From Nymphaea colorata (lineage: Eukaryota; Streptophyta; Magnoliopsida; Nymphaeales; Nymphaeaceae): a DNA stretch of 64,000 bases. Every line of letters begins with the position of its first letter. Positions within the stretch are counted from its first letter, which is position 1. The stretch spans positions 24,384,131 through 24,448,130 of the forward strand of contig NC_045140.1 in NCBI RefSeq assembly GCF_008831285.2. Reading direction: 5' to 3'. Made by a program: the position numbers and the translations under genes. This document shows positions 59,401 through 64,000 of this stretch, one piece after another. Under the pieces are notes generated by a model. That model saw only the letters and a program-made list of their open reading frames with translations. It did not search any database and was not told the origin of the DNA.

Positions 59401-62312
59401 TGCAAGTCATGTTCCATGTGTTCTACAGAACGCTATGTGGCCTTCCAAGGATAACCTTGGAACCTGTCACATAGGTACAGGTACAGGTGCCGGTGCGGGT
59501 ACTGGTGCGGTTACGGGTACTGACTATTTTCAAAAAACTTGGGTGTGGGGGTACGGCCGTATATATATATAAACAATAAGAAATACTTAAATATGTATCA
59601 AAATAAAGAATATACATCAACATAAAAAATAAATAACATAGAAAATATATCTCAACGGCTCTTGCAACAGTGTGTTTAAGAAACCTATGAAAAACTTTAA
59701 ACATATGGACAACCAAGCAACCTCCTAGTTAAATATGAACATCAATCGAATTTTCACATCCAAAGAATAAAATAAAAAATAAAGTGAAAAAAATTAAATC
59801 AAAGTAAAATTAAGCATTTTGGATCTATAGGTACCCAAGTGTCAAAGTACCCATTTTGGGTACGGATACGGCGACACGGGTACGTGGACCTTACTGAAGT
59901 ACCCACGTGACTTAGCTTGGAACACTTTAGAATGGATGGTTGTTACTGAGGAGCATCCTATTCTGCTTGATGTAAATGTGGACACTTCTGAGGCCATGTT
60001 TGTTCTTCCTGTTCCTGGATCCCAGGAGTGGGAAGTCAAACATACTTGCCAGTTTTTTGGCAATGGGGAACTTGCTGACCTTGAATGCCCACGTTTACCA
60101 TGTCCTATTGCAGTTGCCTTGGTGTAAATTCCCAGACATTTGTCTATTCACCAGGATAGTCTCTGAACTATGTAAAACAGCTTGATCTTTAGATGGGACA
60201 TAAGTACTATGATCAAAGTCCTTGGACTTTCTCCATGGACATGATGTAATGATTGTTCAATTGATGCAGATGTCTTCACAAAAGAGATAGCTGCTGAGTG
60301 ACAGACGTTTGCTCTGGTTTCATATCATTTTGTATGTTTACTATTATACCGTAAAGTGGGAGACGGTTTATGTGATTTTGCTTTTTTTTTTTTACTGTTT
60401 AAGCTTTTCCTGTTCCATAAGAGGGCACAAGTTCATGGATAACCATGAGTCTGGTCCTTTAAATATCTGTTTCACTTCTGGAGCAATTTTCCATCACAAG
60501 TTGCCTATTTTCAATGTTGTTGATGAGGACAGATGGCCCTTTGTGCTGTTTCACTGTTAACACATAAATCTTGCATGTAGTCCATATTGTTTTCTATCTA
60601 GATTGGAAAGCATTTGCTGCTCCCTTGTGGCAGTTATTGTCAAATTTGTATTTTCATGATATCCATTACTATTATTCATATATAATGTATTTCCAAAACA
60701 TTCTGGAGCTCAGATAGTTGATTATAATCTTCCTGTTCTATTATTTCATATGCGATAGGTCATAATCTTTCATGTTGACAGACCTTTTTGTGTACATGAC
60801 AACTATTTGCTGTCTTCATAAATTTCTCAGTTGATGTGCATTTCCAATTTATGGCTGAAAATGTCTGTCATTTCTGAAAATTCGATTTTCTGTTTATAGC
60901 ATTTACACAGCTCCTGAAGGCCCATCTTTTCTCTGTTAGAGCTACATATGCTCTTTTATTTGAATTCCAAGTGTAACAGATGCTGACATGTCTTCTGCAT
61001 GATTTGTCTAAATCAGGAACCTTAACATCACAAGTGATGATGACCTGTGTAAGACAAATGATACAAATAGCAGAATCATACCAGATCTTTATTGTAAGAT
61101 TTGGGTTCAGTTTGAAGATTTTGAGGACTTCTGTAATGTGCTGAAGGTGTTATGTGGCCGCTCCCTGCAAAAGGTGTTCTAGTAACTTTGCAAACTATTA
61201 CTATCGCTGTGTTCCCTTTGTTTTTTCTTTTATTCTCTTGTTAGTTAGTGCAGAAGTAGAATTGTTTGTTGGTGTCAGAAAAAAACTACTTTATAGAGAA
61301 AATTCATGCGGTTTCTGCTGTTTTTGCAAAAGCAGATTTTTTTTTGGTCTGGTTGTGTGTGTGTGAAGAAAAGAAAGACATTATTATTTCTGGACTAATT
61401 TGGTGTGATGTGTCTTGAATCCCGATGCCCCCACATCTGCACCGGCTTTTTTTCTTTCGTTAAACACATTGTTTCTTGTTCTTCTAAGCAGTTGCCTCTG
61501 AATAGTGAATAGCTTGAATAATAATCGTTATTTTGAGCTTTTGCTGAGTTGCACTAAGGTTCCTTTCTCTTTTTCTCTATCTTTTTATTTATTCTTTTTC
61601 ATATGAAGACAACCATCATTCTGAAATTTGTGTGGAGATCATAGTCACAAGTCAGTGATATTTTCAGAATGTAGTGATAAAAATGTCAAAAACAAGTAAA
61701 ACTAAAATAAGTTATTTATCATGATATTTTGAACATATTGCCAAAATGAGAATGTTTCATATCACAACAATTTTGCAAGTTCTTCTAATTCTTTTTTTCT
61801 TGTTGTACTTTAAAATTTATTTGGGTCTTTTAACATTCTAATAGCTATCTTGTAATTTTTATCAATATTCTTGTAAGAGCTTGGTTGAAAAGCTCTTTTA
61901 TTCATATTTTTATCCATTATTTTTTTTATATTCTTTTACTCTCTTGAATTTCTGAGAATTTTCTATGGAAACAAAACTTTCCAGTTAATACCCAAGAAAA
62001 ATCTCACTGGTAAACTCAGAGAAGGATATTTCTGACTGTGCTTGAGATATGTAATCGAAGCTAACTAGTTGTGATTCTCGGCAGTTGGGAACACGCCTTA
62101 AAGTGAATTATGGAGTGACTTGGGATAAAGATGGCCTTTTCCAGAACTTGCAGCACAAGGCACCTGGTCATGTTCAACAAAGTGGTTCCTCAAGATTTAT
62201 GCCTGTCAACCGGCCAAGGAATGACGTGCCATATCATTATTCTCAATCGATGCATTCTGAATCAGAATCTGCCCATCCAAGGAGATTCCGAGTAGGTTTT
62301 CATTCGCATTAG
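56437..62312 (+). CDS. AKAP17A/XE7-like splicing-factor protein
   Basis: The product matches the plant relatives of A-kinase anchor protein 17A (XE7), a nuclear splicing-related family with a degenerate RNA-recognition fold; I rely on memory of family signatures. Four exons join in phase: 56437-56944, 57828-57972, 61017-61173, 62085-62312, giving 345 residues. Signatures in order: GLSLVPRLCLLLSLFRTD, DDWKIKRSILDFLRSP, KDLKKRKRDEPVASGVLRIY, MDGMELNLEGTKFRLSV, ITGIPSRWLAEPRVSSKAS, THTIFSVFGNIRNLNI, YCKIWVQFEDFEDFCNVLKV, CGRSLQK, VNYGVTWDKDGLFQN. The ATG at 56437 is the first in frame. Introns are GT-AG; intron 2 (3 kb) holds two MITEs. The C-terminus is uncertain: the frame ends RRFRVGFHSH, but CGA followed by GTAGGTTTTC after RRFR is a good donor, so one more small exon may exist downstream. 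Confidence 0.85.
58306..58600. mobile_element. Small hAT-like MITE (inside intron 2 of the AKAP17A-like gene)
   Basis: The left end reads TAAGGATGTCAATAGTTCAG and the right end is the inverse of TGGGGATGTCAACAGATCAG. CTTCTTCA (58298-58305) and CTTCCTCA (58601-58608) flank it, an 8-bp duplication with one difference. The interior is rich in GGATATG/ATCCGATC words with no coding potential. Confidence 0.7.
59464..59915. mobile_element. hAT-like MITE with GGTAC-rich ends (inside intron 2 of the AKAP17A-like gene)
   Basis: The exact 8-bp sequence CTTGGAAC flanks both sides (59456-59463 and 59916-59923). The left end CTGTCACATAGGTACAGG partly mirrors the inverse of the right end, CTAAGTCACGTGGGTAC. 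Both subterminal regions are packed with GGTAC/GGGTACC-type words; the middle is AT-rich and non-coding. Confidence 0.8.
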
Positions 62313-64000
62313 TGATTTCATAATATGATGCCTTTTTCTCAGTGTTCGAGTTGTAATCTGGTAAGAATCTGATTATGCATGTGGTGTATGCCAATGTTGC
62401 AATGACAATATTTGGCATTGTATATTTGCTCATTGATATGGCGTATCAACCAATGCATAGTGTTGGATATCTGCCCGTATCACCTTAGTTTCTGATTTTT
62501 GTAAATCAAAGTGATTTAAATGATTTTAAACTGATTTAAAAATTTTAAACTATAAAAAGAAATGAACTTGTGTCGGCCTGTATTGTATTGGCAATGAGCT
62601 GATACAGAGCGTTTTTCATGCATTGGTTTATCCTTTCAACTGTTCAGAATTCAGTGTGACTGGTTCCAAGCTACCATGAAGGCTGAAGACACTGAATGGA
62701 CATATACCAATGGTTACATGTAATCTTTGGAATCTACGGTTTCATGCTTTGGGCAATTGGAAAAGCTGCCAGAAGTCTGAGATTGGTTCTTCCTTTTGCT
62801 TGTACTTCACCACTGACATTCTTTTCTTGCAGGATTAGTTCGAAGTTGCTGGCTTTGTCTTGCTGCATACTTGTTTGTGGCAGTGGCGGAAATGAAAATT
62901 CTACTCTATTTATCTCAATATCCTGATAGAAGCAGTTCCATTGATTTTGACAAAAATATGCGTGTGCTGTTGTCTGCAAGAGGTAATGGGGATACAGCTT
63001 CCAGCACTGTAGCAGAGTAAATCAAATTGAATATTATACTTTGTATTTGCGACTCTATGATTCTTCTGGTTACCTAAGATCAGTAGTGTGATCTGTCCCA
63101 GGTTTCTGAGCCTCCTTTTATCCAGACCATGGAATTGTATCTCCCTCTATTGTTTACTGTAGGTGGGAGCGGTTTTTTTTTTTTTTTTCAAAACGGGTGC
63201 AGAATAGTGAAAGCTTCAATACGGTTTACCGTTGATTTCCGTTGTATGTAACTTGTGTTTAACTAAAAGTATTTATTTTACAATTCAAGAGGTTAGGGCA
63301 AGAGAGGAAGGTCATGAATTAAAACCTCTTTTAACCCTTAATAGGGTTTCTGGTTGATTTCCTCTGACTGAACTTTGTGTTTATTCAAGAGGTTAGCCCA
63401 ACAGAGGAAGACCATGATGAGTTCAAAGACTCGTTATAGCCTTAATATGGTTTCTTGTTTATTTCCTTTATCTTGTGTTCAATTAATAAGTATTTCCTCT
63501 ACAATTCAAGAGGCTAGCACAATAAAGGAAGGTCATGAGTCCAAACCTCTAAGCGTTTTTTTTTTCGTTTCAAGGAGCCGTCGCCGGAGTTGTACACTGT
63601 TGGGGAGGCACCTGAGCTTAGCGCCCTCTTCCGATGAGGAAAGAGCACTTTCTTGCAGTGCTGTAAAAGTTTTTACTTTATTCATGACATTTTTCAAATC
63701 TTAGTGAGTTCAGAACTTCAGATCAATTGGTTTAGTTTATTAAGCAGGGTGCTTCATAAACTTAAACGTCTCAAACTTCCAAGGTTGGTCTTAATTACAT
63801 CACCCAACCCACGTATTCCTTTTGGCAGATGTTCCGCCACTTTTTATGCAATTAATCCTTGGTGTCCGGTGTGGATTTTTGAGATCACAGGGATTATACT
63901 TTGCCATGGATCATTCTCAACGTTCTTGTTTCGTGTGATGATCAGAGGCTTGGAGCATTTTAGACTAGATTCATTTCCTGTCCAATAAAGATCTAAGTTG
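62313..64000. other. 3' flank of the AKAP17A-like gene and gene-free right edge
   Basis: No further gene seen. The left part may contain the untranslated end, or a last small exon, of the AKAP17A-like gene. A T-run (63174-63189) is followed by a degenerate tandem repeat at 63218-63560. The last 430 bases show no recognisable feature. Confidence 0.45.
63218..63560 (+). repeat. Degenerate tandem repeat, about three units of 100-121 bp
   Basis: The phrase ATTCAAGAGGTTAG (with variants) recurs at about 63283, 63383 and 63504, each time followed by an AGAGGAAGGTCATGA-like phrase and preceded by a GATTTCC ... CTTGTGTTTA-like phrase. The spacing is about 100 and 121 bases. Non-coding. Confidence 0.7.

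Noticed and set aside
62340-62640. Possible further GTATCG-type element (GGCGTATCAACCAATGC, GCCCGTATCACC)
   Set aside because: Only a few matching words, no matching ends or flanking duplication found.

Overview
The window is nuclear DNA from a flowering plant. The evidence is split genes with GT-AG introns, AT-rich intergenic DNA, many short inverted-repeat transposons and LINE relics, and recognisable plant proteins: cinnamoyl-CoA reductase, a GASA peptide and a plant-type FIP1. I cannot name the species; nothing seen argues for a grass. The gene models below were built by joining exons whose reading phases fit and whose products match known families. All of them are sequence-based models without transcript evidence.

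Layout. (1) 1-300, minus strand: first exon and promoter of a cinnamoyl-CoA reductase gene that runs off the left edge. (2) 0.3-9.1 kb: gene-poor DNA with a U6 snRNA pseudogene and several MITE-like repeats. (3) 9.1-14.5 kb, minus: SDF2, a six-exon ER MIR-domain protein with two transposons in its introns. (4) 15.2-16.9 kb, plus: a decayed LINE 3' end. (5) 18.6-22.2 kb, minus: TRAPPC5/TRS31, eight exons, with an apparent GC-AG last intron. (6) 24.9-26.5 kb, minus: a GASA cysteine-rich peptide gene, four exons. (7) 26.9-33.3 kb: gene-poor DNA with a hAT-like element and LINE endonuclease relics. (8) 33.3-34.1 kb, minus: an intronless CAF1 deadenylase. (9) 36.0-54.7 kb, plus: a large FIP1 gene (nine coding exons, about 1416 residues) whose introns are full of repeats. 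(10) 56.4-62.3 kb, plus: an AKAP17A/XE7-like splicing-factor gene, four exons, with two MITEs in intron 2. (11) 62.3-64 kb: no gene, but a degenerate tandem repeat.

Function. Three neighbours concern mRNA: CAF1 shortens poly(A) tails, FIP1 helps the polyadenylation machinery add them, and the AKAP17A-like protein belongs to a splicing-factor family. CAF1 and FIP1 are transcribed divergently from start codons 1.84 kb apart. SDF2 and TRAPPC5 act in the ER and early secretory pathway. There is no operon-like logic; these are independent genes.

The most notable observations are the GC-AG intron of TRAPPC5, CT-dinucleotide tracts directly behind the 5' splice sites of four introns in three neighbouring genes, a set of non-autonomous elements bounded by 8-bp duplications and mostly lodged in introns, the U6 pseudogene with an internal duplication, and the divergent CAF1/FIP1 pair. 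I did not find a clearly new biological system.
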